Source of the DNA: Gaiellasilicea sp033857955
Lineage (GTDB): Bacteria; Actinomycetota; Thermoleophilia; Gaiellales; Gaiellaceae
NCBI GenBank assembly: GCA_033857955.1
Contig: JAWVCW010000028.1
Location: 35,183-99,182 of the forward strand
Length of the DNA stretch: 64,000 bases
Reading direction: 5' to 3'
In this document: in pieces, positions 34,035 through 43,711 of the stretch
Position numbering within the stretch: position 1 is the first letter of the stretch
Layout of the letters: each line of letters begins with the position of its first letter
Notes under the pieces: model-generated
Told to the model about the DNA's origin: nothing
Database searches by the model: none
What the model saw: the letters and a program-made list of their open reading frames with translations, nothing else
Made by a program: the position numbers and the translations under genes

Positions 34035-35882
34035 TGCGCTGCCAGTTCGGTGCAGCTGGGCGTAGATGGAGCGTGCGGTCTTCGCCGGCACGCCGGGCAC
34101 CCCCTCGAGCTCCTCCTGGCTCGCGGCCAGGACGCTCTCGGTCGAGCCGAAGTGCTGGATCAAGGCCCGCCGCCGCGCTGGACCAACGCCCTCGAGCGTG
34201 TCGAAGAGCGACTCGCGTGCGCGGGCCGACCGGCGCTGGCGGTGGAAGCCGAGCGCAAAGCGATGCGCCTCGTCACGAACGCGCTGCAGCAGCTGCAGCC
34301 CGGGGCTGTGCGGGTCGAGCAGGATCGGATCGGGCCGGTCGGGCACGAAGACCTCCTCGATCCTCTTGGCGAGCGAGATGACGGCCACCCGCGGCAGCTC
34401 GTAGGCCTGCATCGCGGCGAGCGCGGCCGAGAGCTGACCCTTGCCGCCGTCGATCACGACGAGGTTCGGCGCAGTCGCAAAGCCCTCGTCGTAGTCCTCT
34501 CCCGTGCCGCTGTCCAGCCGCGCGAACCGGCGTGAGACGACCTGCGCCATCGCCGCGAAGTCGTCCTGGCCGTCGAGCCCGCGCACCGCGAACTTCCGGT
34601 AGTGCGCCTTCTTCGGCATCCCGTCCTGGAAGACGACCATCGAGCCGACGATCTCCTGGCCCTGGATGTTCGAGATGTCGAAGCACTCGATCCGCAGCGG
34701 CAGGCTCTCGAGGTTGAGCGCCTCGCGCAGCTCCTCCAGCGCGGCGACGCGGCGCAGGCGCTTCTGCTCCGAGACGACGGTCTCCGACTCGAGCGCGAGC
34801 TTCGCGTTCTGAGCCGCCAGCTCGGCGAGCCGCCGCTTCTCGCCCCTCGCCGGCGCCCGCACTTCGACGCGCGAGCCGCGCAGCTCGGAGAGGAACTGCT
34901 CGAGCGCCTCCAGCCCGGTCGCCTCCGGCGGGACGATGATCTGCGGCGGGATCGACGGCGCGTTCCCGTAGTACTCGAGGCAGAACGCCTCGAGCACCGT
35001 CGTCACGTCCTGTCCCTCGACGTTCTCGAGGTGGAAGCCGTGCCGGTCGATCATCTTGCCGCCGCGAAGCGGAAAGACCTGCACGGCCGCGCGGTCGCCC
35101 TCGACGGCGATCCCGATCACGTCGATCGACCCGGTGTCGCGCCGGTCCGCGCCCTGCTTCTCCGCCAGATTCTCGATCGCGAAGAGCCGGTTCCGGTACC
35201 GGGCGGCGTCCTCGAAGCGCTCCTCGGCCGCCGCCTCGCGCATTTGCCGCTCGAGCTCGCGCACGATCGTACGCGTGTCACCCGAGAGGAAGTTGATCAC
35301 GCCCTCGATGATCTCGCCGTACGCATCCTTCGAGATGTAGCCGACGCAGGGTGCATGGCAGCGCTCGATGTGGAAGTCGAGGCACGGGATCCCGGAGTGC
35401 CGGCCGGGCTTCGGGCCTTCGCAGGGCCGGAACTGAAAGACGCGGTTGAGCACGTCGAGCGTCTCGCGCACCTTCTTCGCGTTGGCGTACGGGCCGAAGT
35501 AGAGGACACCGCGGCGGTGCCGCTCGCGCGTGAACATCACCCGCGGGTAGTCGTCCTCGACGGTGACCGCGATGTACGGGAACGACTTGTCGTCGCGAAG
35601 CCGCACGTTGAACGGCGGCCGGTAGCGCTTGACGAGGTTCTGCTCGAGGTGGAGCGCCTCGACCTCGGTCGCGGTCACGATCACCTCGAGGTCGGCGATC
35701 CGCCCGACGAGGCTCGGGATCGAGGAACGGGTGTCGCCGCGCCCCGCCTGGAAGTACGAGCGCACGCGCGGCCGCAGCGACTTCGCCTTGCCGACGTACA
35801 GCACATCGCCCTTCTCGTCACGGAAGAGGTAGACACCCGGCTTTGCGGGCAGGCGCTTCAGCTTCGGCTCGAGGTCGGGCAT
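34029..35882 (-). CDS. uvrC: Excinuclease ABC subunit C
   Basis: A 617-residue nuclease making both incisions in nucleotide excision repair with UvrA and UvrB. GIY-YIG domain: KPGVYLFRDEKGDVLYVGKAKSLR and VTATEVEALHLEQNLVKRYRPPFN. Then the four-cysteine-like region (CLDFHIERCHAPCVGYI), the UVR motif (VRELERQMREAAAEERFEDAARYRN), the RNase H-like domain (ECFDISNIQG, FVPDRPDPILLDPHSPGLQLL.R.RDEAHRFA), and the C-terminal helix-hairpin-helix. ATG 35882 starts at MPDLEPKL, 7 nt after a shared -10 box; the longer frame is spurious. Confidence 0.96.
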   Translation of the reverse strand: MPDLEPKLKRLPAKPGVYLFRDEKGDVLYVGKAKSLRPRVRSYFQAGRGDTRSSIPSLVGRIADLEVIVTATEVEALHLEQNLVKRYRPPFNVRLRDDKSFPYIAVTVEDDYPRVMFTRERHRRGVLYFGPYANAKKVRETLDVLNRVFQFRPCEGPKPGRHSGIPCLDFHIERCHAPCVGYISKDAYGEIIEGVINFLSGDTRTIVRELERQMREAAAEERFEDAARYRNRLFAIENLAEKQGADRRDTGSIDVIGIAVEGDRAAVQVFPLRGGKMIDRHGFHLENVEGQDVTTVLEAFCLEYYGNAPSIPPQIIVPPEATGLEALEQFLSELRGSRVEVRAPARGEKRRLAELAAQNAKLALESETVVSEQKRLRRVAALEELREALNLESLPLRIECFDISNIQGQEIVGSMVVFQDGMPKKAHYRKFAVRGLDGQDDFAAMAQVVSRRFARLDSGTGEDYDEGFATAPNLVVIDGGKGQLSAALAAMQAYELPRVAVISLAKRIEEVFVPDRPDPILLDPHSPGLQLLQRVRDEAHRFALGFHRQRRSARARESLFDTLEGVGPARRRALIQHFGSTESVLAASQEELEGVPGVPAKTARSIYAQLHRTGSAG

Positions 35883-35888
35883 GCGAGC

Positions 35889-35895
35889 TAGCGTA
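35889..35895. promoter_or_regulatory. Shared bidirectional -10 box (TAGCGTA)
   Basis: Rightward TAGCGT is 7 nt before GTG 35902. Leftward TACGCT is 7 nt before ATG 35882. A single symmetric element thus serves uvrC and the lipoprotein gene, with 19 bp between the start codons. Confidence 0.65.
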
Positions 35896-35901
35896 GCCCC
35901 C

Positions 35902-36984
35902 GTGCGTGGGGTCACCCTGGCGGTTCTGGCCGTGCTCGCGCTGGCGGGCTGCGGCGGCGATTCGGCCGACGACGGCTTCCTCGTGGGCGCGGTGGACGAC
36001 GCCGTGCGGCACCCCGGCCCAGCGCTCGACCAGCTGCGCGATGCCGGGTTCCGCGGGGTCGGAATCACGAGCTACTGGCAGCCGGGTCTCACGGCGCCGA
36101 CGGCCGAGGAGCTCGGTGTGCTCCGGGATGTGGCAGCCCGGGCCGACGGGACGCGTCTCTTCCTCGCCGTCTACCAACCGGGCTCGGCAACGACCCCGCT
36201 GACGCCGGAGGCGCGGACACAGTTCGCCTCCTACGTCGCTAACGTCGTCACGGAAGTGCCGGCGATCCGCGACGTGATCGTCGGCAACGAGCCGAACCTG
36301 AACCGCTTCTGGCTGCCGCAGTTCGACGAGGCCGGAAACGACGTGGCAGCGCCGGCCTACTTCGCGCTGCTCTCGGAGGTGTACGACGCCGCCAAGAAGG
36401 CCGCTGCCGAGGTCATGATCTGGGGTGGTGCGCTCGCGCCGCGCGGGATCGACCGGCCCGGCACGGGCCGCGACACGCACTCGCCGACCACCTTCATCCG
36501 CGACGTCGGGACGGCGTACCGCGCCAGCGGCCGCGCGGAGCCGCCGCTCGACGGCTTCGCCTTTCATCCGTACCCGGCGAGCTCGAGCATCCCGCCCGAC
36601 CGTCCGACCGATCCCGCGTCGACGTCGATCCTGCTCGCCGACTACGAGGAGAAGCTCGCGCCGCTGCTCGCGGAGGCGTTCGGCCACGTCCTGCCGGTCC
36701 TCTACAGCGAGCTCGGCGTCGAGACCGTGATTCCAGCCGAAAAGGCCTCGCTCTACGAGGGGGTCGAACCGGGAAAGCCCGTCGACGAGGCGACCCAGGC
36801 CGACTACTACCGCCGCGCGATCGACCTCGCCTCCTGCCAGCAGAACGTCGTCGGCCTCCTGCTGTTCCACTCACACGACGAGCGGGCGCTGACGGGCTTC
36901 CAGTCCGGCGTCTACTACGTGGACGGGACGCCGAAGGCGAGCCTCGAGCCCGTCTGCGAGGCGATCCGGAAGCCTCGCTGCTAG
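35902..36984 (+). CDS. Lipoprotein with glycoside hydrolase-like (clan A) barrel
   Basis: A 360-residue protein. GTG 35902 gives a short lipoprotein signal with lipobox LALAGC (C17), so the product is anchored outside the membrane. The mature part looks like a (beta/alpha)8 barrel: GVGITSYWQPG, RLFLAVYQPG, DVIVGNEPNLNRFW (candidate acid/base glutamate after Asn), FAFHPYP, and LYSELGVET (candidate nucleophile). NEP plus a later SELG on strand 7 is the clan-A arrangement. Substrate not predictable. ATG 35881 also opens the frame but would add an atypical N-terminus. Confidence 0.78.
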   Translation: MRGVTLAVLAVLALAGCGGDSADDGFLVGAVDDAVRHPGPALDQLRDAGFRGVGITSYWQPGLTAPTAEELGVLRDVAARADGTRLFLAVYQPGSATTPLTPEARTQFASYVANVVTEVPAIRDVIVGNEPNLNRFWLPQFDEAGNDVAAPAYFALLSEVYDAAKKAAAEVMIWGGALAPRGIDRPGTGRDTHSPTTFIRDVGTAYRASGRAEPPLDGFAFHPYPASSSIPPDRPTDPASTSILLADYEEKLAPLLAEAFGHVLPVLYSELGVETVIPAEKASLYEGVEPGKPVDEATQADYYRRAIDLASCQQNVVGLLLFHSHDERALTGFQSGVYYVDGTPKASLEPVCEAIRKPRC

Positions 36985-37436
36985 CCCTGCGAAGGGCAGT
37001 TCCCCGTCATATAGGCGGCGTAGTCGACGGGGCCTACGACCCAGGCCCACTTCCCGTCGACGTCGAAGACGTGCGCGGTCAGCGTGAAGCGCTCCGGCAC
37101 GTTCGACTCGGGCACGTCGAGAGTCACCCCGACCGTGACGGCCGTCGACGGCCGCTCGCCGAACTGCCCCGGGATCGTCGCCGGCTGCCTCTTCACGGCG
37201 AGCACGGCGACCTTCGTCACCTTGCCGCCGAACCCGTCCTTGCTCTCGCACTCGACGTAGCGCTCGCGCGGGATCTTCGCCCGGTGCAGCGGATGGAGCA
37301 GCTCCCACGCCTTGGCCGTCTGGCCCGCGCCGAGATCCCGGATGAGCGTCGTCACGAAGTCGCCGGGCTTCTGCGGCTCGTCGCCGCCGCAGCCTGCGAG
37401 CGCGACGACGGCGAGGAGCAGGGCGGCGACACGCAC
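36981..37436 (-). CDS. Small lipoprotein of unknown function
   Basis: A 151-residue protein from GTG 37436, which gives a clean lipoprotein signal (MRVAALLLAVVALAGC, C16); the GTG at 37463 would add nine unlikely residues and ignores the -10 box. The mature domain has a helix-then-sheet pattern (LGAGQTAKAWELLHPLHR, VYVF-type strands, WAWVVGPVDYAAYMTG) reminiscent of NTF2-like/DUF4878-type lipoproteins, without certainty. Its stop overlaps the GH-like gene by 4 bp, convergent. Confidence 0.75.
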   Translation of the reverse strand: MRVAALLLAVVALAGCGGDEPQKPGDFVTTLIRDLGAGQTAKAWELLHPLHRAKIPRERYVECESKDGFGGKVTKVAVLAVKRQPATIPGQFGERPSTAVTVGVTLDVPESNVPERFTLTAHVFDVDGKWAWVVGPVDYAAYMTGNCPSQG

Positions 37437-37442
37437 GATGCG

Positions 37443-37449
37443 TACGATA
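37443..37449. promoter_or_regulatory. Shared bidirectional -10 box (TACGATA)
   Basis: Rightward TACGAT is 7 nt before GTG 37456 (hemQ). Leftward TATCGT is 7 nt before GTG 37436 (lipoprotein). The start codons are 19 bp apart and equidistant from the box. Confidence 0.65.
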
Positions 37450-37455
37450 CGTCCC

Positions 37456-38157
37456 GTGAACACCGCTCCTCAGGGCCAGTACGTCGCATACACCTTCCAC
37501 AAGGTCGATCCGGCCTGGCGCCGTCTCCCGGTCGAGGAGCGCGCGGCGATGAAAGATGCGTTCGCGGAGGTGATCGAGAGCTGGAGCGACCGCTTCGAGC
37601 ACCTTCGCGCCTACTCGACCGCGGGCATCCGCCCCGACTGCGACTTCTTTCTCTGGAAGATCACCGAGCGGTACACCGACCTCGGCGAGCTCGGCGCGGC
37701 GCTGAACGGCACCGCGCTCGGAGGCTGGCTCGACACGCCGTACAGCTACCTCGCGACGACCAAGGCCTCGCCGTACACCGAGGCCCGCAGGCCCCGCAAG
37801 ATCATCCCCAGGGGCTCGCCGTACCTCGTCGTCTACCCGTTCGTGAAGGTGCGGCCGTGGTACGCGCTGTCGCTGGAAGACCGCCAGCGCGCGATGGACG
37901 AACACATCCGCGTCGGCCGCGAGTTCGAGACGATCCACAACCATACGACGTACTCGTTCGGGATCGACGATCAGGAGTTCATGACCGCGTTCGAGTGCGA
38001 CGAGCCGTCCGATTTCATGCACCTGATGCTGACGCTGCGCGAGAGCGAAGCATCCGCCTACACCGAGCGCGACACGCCGATCTTCGTCGGTGAGGGGATG
38101 ACGATGCGGGCCGCGCTGGACGCGCTCGACGGCGCATCCGCGCAGGTTCGCGCGTAG
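37456..38157 (+). CDS. hemQ: Coproheme decarboxylase (chlorite dismutase family)
   Basis: A 233-residue cytosolic heme enzyme making heme b from coproheme III with peroxide in Gram-positive/actinobacterial heme synthesis. Marks: YVVYPFVKVRPWYALS (reads YLVVYPF here), the proximal histidine within IHNHTTYSFGIDDQEFMTAFECDEP, and LTLRESEASAYTERDTPIFVG. The GTG start at 37456 is 7 nt after the -10 box. The selenoprotein gene begins 1 nt after its stop, so the two are co-transcribed. Confidence 0.93.
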   Translation: MNTAPQGQYVAYTFHKVDPAWRRLPVEERAAMKDAFAEVIESWSDRFEHLRAYSTAGIRPDCDFFLWKITERYTDLGELGAALNGTALGGWLDTPYSYLATTKASPYTEARRPRKIIPRGSPYLVVYPFVKVRPWYALSLEDRQRAMDEHIRVGREFETIHNHTTYSFGIDDQEFMTAFECDEPSDFMHLMLTLRESEASAYTERDTPIFVGEGMTMRAALDALDGASAQVRA

Positions 38158-38158
38158 C

Positions 38159-38713
38159 GTGCGCCTCGTCGGACTCCTGCTCCTCGCGGCGCTCGCGCTG
38201 GCAGGCTGCGGCGGCGACAAGACCACAACCTCGGAAACCGCGGGGACCGGCGAAGTCCGTGAGCTCGCGAACGTCCTCGACCTGCGCGCGGCGTTCGAGG
38301 CGGACGCCGGCAAGCCGAGGGTGGTCCTCCTCTTCTCCCCCACCTGAAGCACGTGCCTCGCCGGCGCCCGTTGGGTGCGGGAGAACATTCTCGACCGCGA
38401 GCAGTCGCACGACCTGCGGATCTACGCGGTCTGGCTCAATCAGCGCTCGACGGACGCGCGCGACGAGATCGACGACTCGATCCTCCGCGATCCACGGGTG
38501 ACGCAGTACTGGGACCAGGAGGGAATCACCGGCCGGTACTTCGCGGAGACCGATCTCGGTCGTCTCGGCTACGCCGGCTTCGTCTACGACGTCTACTACG
38601 TCTTCGGGGGCAGCGCGGCCTGGGCGGACCAGCCTGCGCCGCTGGCCGCTTCCGGCTCGCCGGTGCTCTACGACGGCGAGAAGCTGCTGGCCGCGCTTCG
38701 CAAGCCGCTCTAG
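38159..38713 (+). CDS. Predicted selenoprotein: thioredoxin-like lipoprotein with UxxC motif (in-frame TGA)
   Basis: The frame reads a lipoprotein signal (LLLLAALALAGC, C17), then a thioredoxin-like strand RVVLLFSPT, a TGA at 38345-38347 (codon 63), and goes on in the same frame with STCLAGARWVRENIL, YAVWLNQRS, RVTQYWDQEG and AGFVYDVYYVFGG to a TAG at 38711-38713. Reading TGA as selenocysteine gives U-S-T-C, the redox counterpart of CxxC, in a 184-residue protein. A SECIS-like hairpin follows at the right distance. Conserved-looking protein on both sides argues against a dead gene. It is probably an extracytoplasmic redox protein, co-transcribed with hemQ. Confidence 0.82.
38357..38383 (+). 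promoter_or_regulatory. Putative bacterial SECIS element
   Basis: Starting 10 nt after the TGA: CTC-g-CC-g-GCGCCC pairs with GGGTGC-GG-GAG, giving 11 pairs (one G-T) with two single-base bulges, capped by the loop GTT. The loop G is 23 nt after the TGA. A small apical loop beginning with G at this distance is what SelB-dependent bacterial SECIS elements require. Confidence 0.7.
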
Positions 38714-39589
38714 TCGATCGAGCGCAGGAACTCCTCGACGCGTTCGAGAAAGGCTTCCGGCTCCTCGACGTGCGGCAGGTGACTCGACTCCTCGAACAGC
38801 GCCCACTCCGCACCGGCGATGCGCTCGTGAATCTGCCCGACGATCAGCGGGGTCGCCTCGTCGTGTCGGCCGGAGACGAGCAGGGTCGGCGTCGTGATCT
38901 CGTGTAGGCGGTCGGTGATGTCCCACTCTTTCAGCGAGCCGATGACGTGGAACTCGCTCGGGCCGTTCATCGTGTGGTAGACGGTCGGGTCGACGTCCAT
39001 CTGGTCGAAGCTGCGCTGCACGCAGTCCGGCCACGGCACGCGGCATAGATGCCGGTCGTAGAACACGCGCACCGCCTCCTCGTACGCGGGCTCGCCGGTC
39101 GTTCCGGCCTCCTCGTGACGGGTCAGGGTCTCCTGCACCTCGGCCGGCAGGTCCTCGCGGAGACGATTCGCCTCGGAGACCCACAGCGTCATGCTCGCCG
39201 GTGAGTCGGCGACGACGATCCCGCGCAGGCCGGGGCGATGATCGAGGGCGTACTCCATTGCGAGCATCCCGCCCCAGGACTGCCCGACCACGGCATGCCG
39301 GTCGGCGATCCCGAGCTGCGTGGTCAACTCGACGAGCTCGTCCTTGAAGAGCTGCGGCGTCCAGAACTCGGCAGGCGCATCGGGCAGGTGCTGGCTCTTG
39401 CCGCACCCGATCTGGTCGTAGAGGACGCAGGCGCGCCCATACCTGGAGAGCCCCGCGATCGGCTCGCAGTAGTCGTGCGCCGAACCGGGGCCGCCGTGAC
39501 AGATGACGACCGGCGTCTTCGGGGAGCCGGGATCGAGCTCTCCGACGACCTGGTACCAGGTTTCGTGGTCGCGCCACGGCATCAGCCCT

Positions 39590-39603
<14 letters not shown>
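38710..39603 (-). CDS. Proline iminopeptidase-family alpha/beta hydrolase
   Basis: A 297-residue serine peptidase of family S33. Marks: oxyanion motif ICHGGPGSAHDY, YDQIGCGKS, nucleophile S109 in VVGQSWGG, aspartate in VSGRHDEAT and histidine in SSHLPHVEEP. It releases N-terminal proline or other residues from peptides. ATG 39603, preceded by AAAGGAG, lies 14 bp inside dppF, so it ends the peptide-transporter operon and likely processes imported peptides. Its stop overlaps the selenoprotein stop region. Confidence 0.92.
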
Positions 39604-40620
<1,017 letters not shown>

Positions 40621-40624
<4 letters not shown>

Positions 40625-41658
40625 GCGGTCTCTCGCTCGGTGACGACAGCCAGCGACGCTTGCCGCAACGCGGGACGGACTGCCGGCTCGAGATGACACG
40701 CATCCTTGCGACCGGGGGCGACCCGCTCCGCGAGCGCCGGCCGCGTCGAGCAGAGCTCGAAACGGTGGGCGCAGCGAGGTGCGAATCGACATCCGGGAGG
40801 CGGGGCGAGCAGCGAGGGCGGCGCGCCCGGGATCGCGGCGAGACGGCGCGGCCGCGGCCGGTCGATGCGCGGCATCGAGCCGAGCAACCCCCAGGTGTAC
40901 GGATGCTGCGGGTCCCGGAAGACGTCGGACCTCGACCCCTCCTCGACAACGCTGCCGGCGTACATCACGACGACGCGCTCGGCGAGGTCGGCAACGACGC
41001 CCATGTCGTGGGTGATCAGCACGATCGAGGAGCCGTGGTCTCGTTGCAGACGCTTCATCAGCTCCAGGATCTGAGCCTGGATCGTCACGTCCAGCGCGGT
41101 CGTCGGCTCATCGGCGATCAGGAGCGAGGGATTGCAGGAGAGAGCCATCGCGATCATCACGCGCTGCCGCATCCCGCCCGAGAATTGATGCGGGTAGTCG
41201 TCGGCACGACGGCTTGCGTTCGAGATCCCGACCTCGCGGAGAAGCTCGACCGTTCGCTCGCGGGCACGGCGCGCGCTCATCGGCTCGTGCGCCCGCAGCT
41301 GCTCCGCGATCTGCCAGCCGACCCGGTAGACCGGCGTCAGAGCCGTCATCGGATCCTGGAAGATCATCGCGATCTCCGCGCCCCTGACGGATCGCATCTC
41401 CCGCTGCGAGAGCGTCATCAGATCCCGGCCGCGGTGCAGCACCTGCCCCTCGACGACGGCGTTCGGGTCGCGGATCAGGCGCATCACGCTGAGCATGGAG
41501 ACTGTCTTGCCCGAGCCGGACTCGCCGACGATGCCGAGGACTTCGCCCTGCTCGAGCGAGAGCGAGAGCTTGTCGACCGCGCGAACGACCCCCTCCTCGG
41601 TCCGAAACGAGACGCTCAGATCGCGCACCTCGAGCAGCGGCACGGTTGTCTCAGGCAT
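40621..41658 (-). CDS. dppD: Peptide ABC transporter ATP-binding protein (DppD/OppD type)
   Basis: A 345-residue partner ATPase: Walker A GESGSGKTV, IFQDPMTALTPV, signature QFSGGMRQRVMIAMAL, Walker B LIADEPTTALD, H-loop LITHDMGVV, and the C-terminal GCRFAPRCAHRFELC. It overlaps dppB upstream by 8 bp and dppF downstream by 4 bp. Confidence 0.95.
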
Positions 41659-42622
41659 GGCGCACCCGTGGGTCGAGCCAGGCGTACAGCAAGTCGACGA
41701 CCGCGTTCGCCGCGACGACGAAGAAGGCGGCGTACATCACAGTTCCCATGATCACGGGCAGGTCGAGGTTCTGGAGCGAGTCGAAGGTCAGCTTGCCGAC
41801 CCCCTGGAGGCCGAAGACGACCTCGGCGAGCAACGCCCCACCCCCGACGAGCGCGCCGAAGTCGAGGCCGAACAGGCTGACGAACGCGATCAGCGACGTG
41901 CGCAGCGCGTGCCGCAGCAGCACGCGCCGCTCCGAGAGCCCCTTCGCCCGCGCGGTGCGAACGTAGTCCTCCTCCTGCGCCTCGATCAGGCTCGAGCGGA
42001 GCACGCGCGCGTAAACGCCGATGTAGAGCACGGAGAGCGTGAGCCAGGGCAGGAGCAGCGACTTGAACCAGCCGAACGGAGATTCCGTCAGCGGCGTGTA
42101 GCCGAGCGGCGGCACCCAGGAGAAGAGAAAGGTGTCGTGGAGACGGCTCTGGGTGAGCAGGTTGACGACCTCGCCGAGCCAGAAGACCGGGATCGAGATG
42201 CCGATCAGCCCGACGACCATGATCATGGTGTCGATGGGTGTCCCGCGGAAGACAGCGGCAGTGAGGCCCATGAGGATGCTCAGGACGACCCAGATCAAAG
42301 CGGCGCCGAGCACCAGCGAGAGCGTCACCGGGGCCGCCTCGGTCACTTGCGGGATCACCTTCGCGCCGCGGTTCACGAACGAGGTGAGGTCGCGCGTGAT
42401 GAAGAGCTTCTTCATCATCAGCCCGTATTGCACCGGCATCGGCTTGTCGAGCCCGAAGTCCTTGCGGACGGCCCGCAACGTTTCCTGGTCGGCGTTCCGG
42501 CCGGCGATCCGCGCTGCCGGGTCGACGCCCGGCGTGGCGAAGAAGATCAAGAACACGAGCACGCTGATCGAGAACATGACGAACACCATCGAGACGAGCC
42601 GGCGAGCGAGAAAGCGCAGCAT
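41651..42622 (-). CDS. dppB: Peptide ABC transporter permease (DppB/OppB type)
   Basis: A 323-residue membrane protein with about six helices, N-terminal LRFLARRLVSMVFVMF, a periplasmic loop with RKDFGLDKPMPVQYG, and the coupling motif EAQEEDYVRTARAKGLSERR (EAA loop). ATG 42622 overlaps the dppC stop by 1 nt (TGATG). Confidence 0.94.
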   Translation of the reverse strand: MLRFLARRLVSMVFVMFSISVLVFLIFFATPGVDPAARIAGRNADQETLRAVRKDFGLDKPMPVQYGLMMKKLFITRDLTSFVNRGAKVIPQVTEAAPVTLSLVLGAALIWVVLSILMGLTAAVFRGTPIDTMIMVVGLIGISIPVFWLGEVVNLLTQSRLHDTFLFSWVPPLGYTPLTESPFGWFKSLLLPWLTLSVLYIGVYARVLRSSLIEAQEEDYVRTARAKGLSERRVLLRHALRTSLIAFVSLFGLDFGALVGGGALLAEVVFGLQGVGKLTFDSLQNLDLPVIMGTVMYAAFFVVAANAVVDLLYAWLDPRVRHA

Positions 42623-43659
42623 CAGTGCGCGATCCGCAGCTTCGCGCGCGGGTCGAGCGCATCGCGAACGCCATCCCCGAGGACGTTCAGCGCGAGCACG
42701 GTGAGGGCGATCGCGATCCCGGGCGCGAGCGCCACGGCCGGCCGTGAGTAGAGCAGGCCTTGCCCGTCGAGGATGATCGTGCCCCAGCTCGCGTTCGGCG
42801 GCTGCACCCCGATCGAGAGAAACGACAGTGCCGACTCGGTGAGCATGTCGATCGCGATCATGATCGGGAAGAAGACGATCACCGTCGTGACGACGTTCGG
42901 CAAGATCTCGCTCCAGAGCAGACGCCAGGTTGATGCTCCGAGCCCGACCGCCGCCTCGACGAACTGACGCTCGCGCAGCGAGATCACCTCGCCGCGGATC
43001 GGCCGCGCGACATACGGGACGTAGACGAGGCCGATGATGAAGATCGGCAGCCAGAGGCTGCCCGCCTCGAGCGCGATCGGCCCGATCGACAGGCCGCGCG
43101 TCAGCAGGACAACGGAAAGGCTGATCGCGAGCAGGTAGACCGGGAACGCCCACACAACGTCCAGCAGCCGGGTGAGAACGCCGTCGACGACACCGCCGAA
43201 GAACCCGGCGACGACCCCGATCATCGTTGCGAGCAGGCAGGTAAGCAGCGCGGCGGCGACGCCGATCAGGAGCGAGTTTCGCCCCCCGTAGAGCAGCCGC
43301 GCCGCGACGTCCCTCCCCTGATTGTCGGCGCCGAGCAGGAAATGGCGCGGATCCCACGTCGGCCCGACCGGGGTCACGCCGAGGCCGAGCCCGCTCGTCT
43401 CCTGTTGCATCACCGGCACGCGCTTGCCGTCCACGATCGTGGTGCCGTCGAGGTTCGACCGGAACGGGTCGGTGTGCGAGACGTGACTCGCGTACAGCGG
43501 CGCCGCGAGCGAGAGAGCGACGATGAGCGCGAGCAGCACGAGCATCGTCATCGCGACCCGGTTGCGCAGCAACCGCCGGCGCGCGAGCGCCCACGGCGCG
43601 GCGCCGACGACGTGTCCCTCGCCGGGCGCTCCGCTCTCGCCCGCCGGGATCTCGCTCAT
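42622..43659 (-). CDS. dppC: Peptide ABC transporter permease (DppC/OppC type)
   Basis: A 345-residue membrane protein with the N-terminal OppC_N helix (RLLRNRVAMTMLVLLALIVALSL), the HFLLGADNQGRDVAARLLYGGRNSLLIG block, and the EAA loop RQFVEAAVGLGASTWRLLWSEILPN. Proteins ending ALDPRAKLRIAH are typical. It precedes dppB. Confidence 0.94.
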   Translation of the reverse strand: MSEIPAGESGAPGEGHVVGAAPWALARRRLLRNRVAMTMLVLLALIVALSLAAPLYASHVSHTDPFRSNLDGTTIVDGKRVPVMQQETSGLGLGVTPVGPTWDPRHFLLGADNQGRDVAARLLYGGRNSLLIGVAAALLTCLLATMIGVVAGFFGGVVDGVLTRLLDVVWAFPVYLLAISLSVVLLTRGLSIGPIALEAGSLWLPIFIIGLVYVPYVARPIRGEVISLRERQFVEAAVGLGASTWRLLWSEILPNVVTTVIVFFPIMIAIDMLTESALSFLSIGVQPPNASWGTIILDGQGLLYSRPAVALAPGIAIALTVLALNVLGDGVRDALDPRAKLRIAH

Positions 43660-43711
43660 CGGCCGCCGAGCGAGCAGGGGCCGGGCAAGCGCCCGACCCC
43701 CACCACGGCTC

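Noticed and set aside
38159..38347. A 62-residue lipoprotein ending at TGA, with a separate 112-residue protein at 38375-38713
   Set aside because: Both pieces are in the same frame, protein-like sequence runs across the TGA, and a SECIS-like stem follows. One selenoprotein explains the data better than two short genes or a pseudogene.
41651..43594. Long minus-strand frame of 647 codons through dppC
   Set aside because: The part before ATG 42622 is a frame-shifted reading of dppC. DppB begins at 42622.
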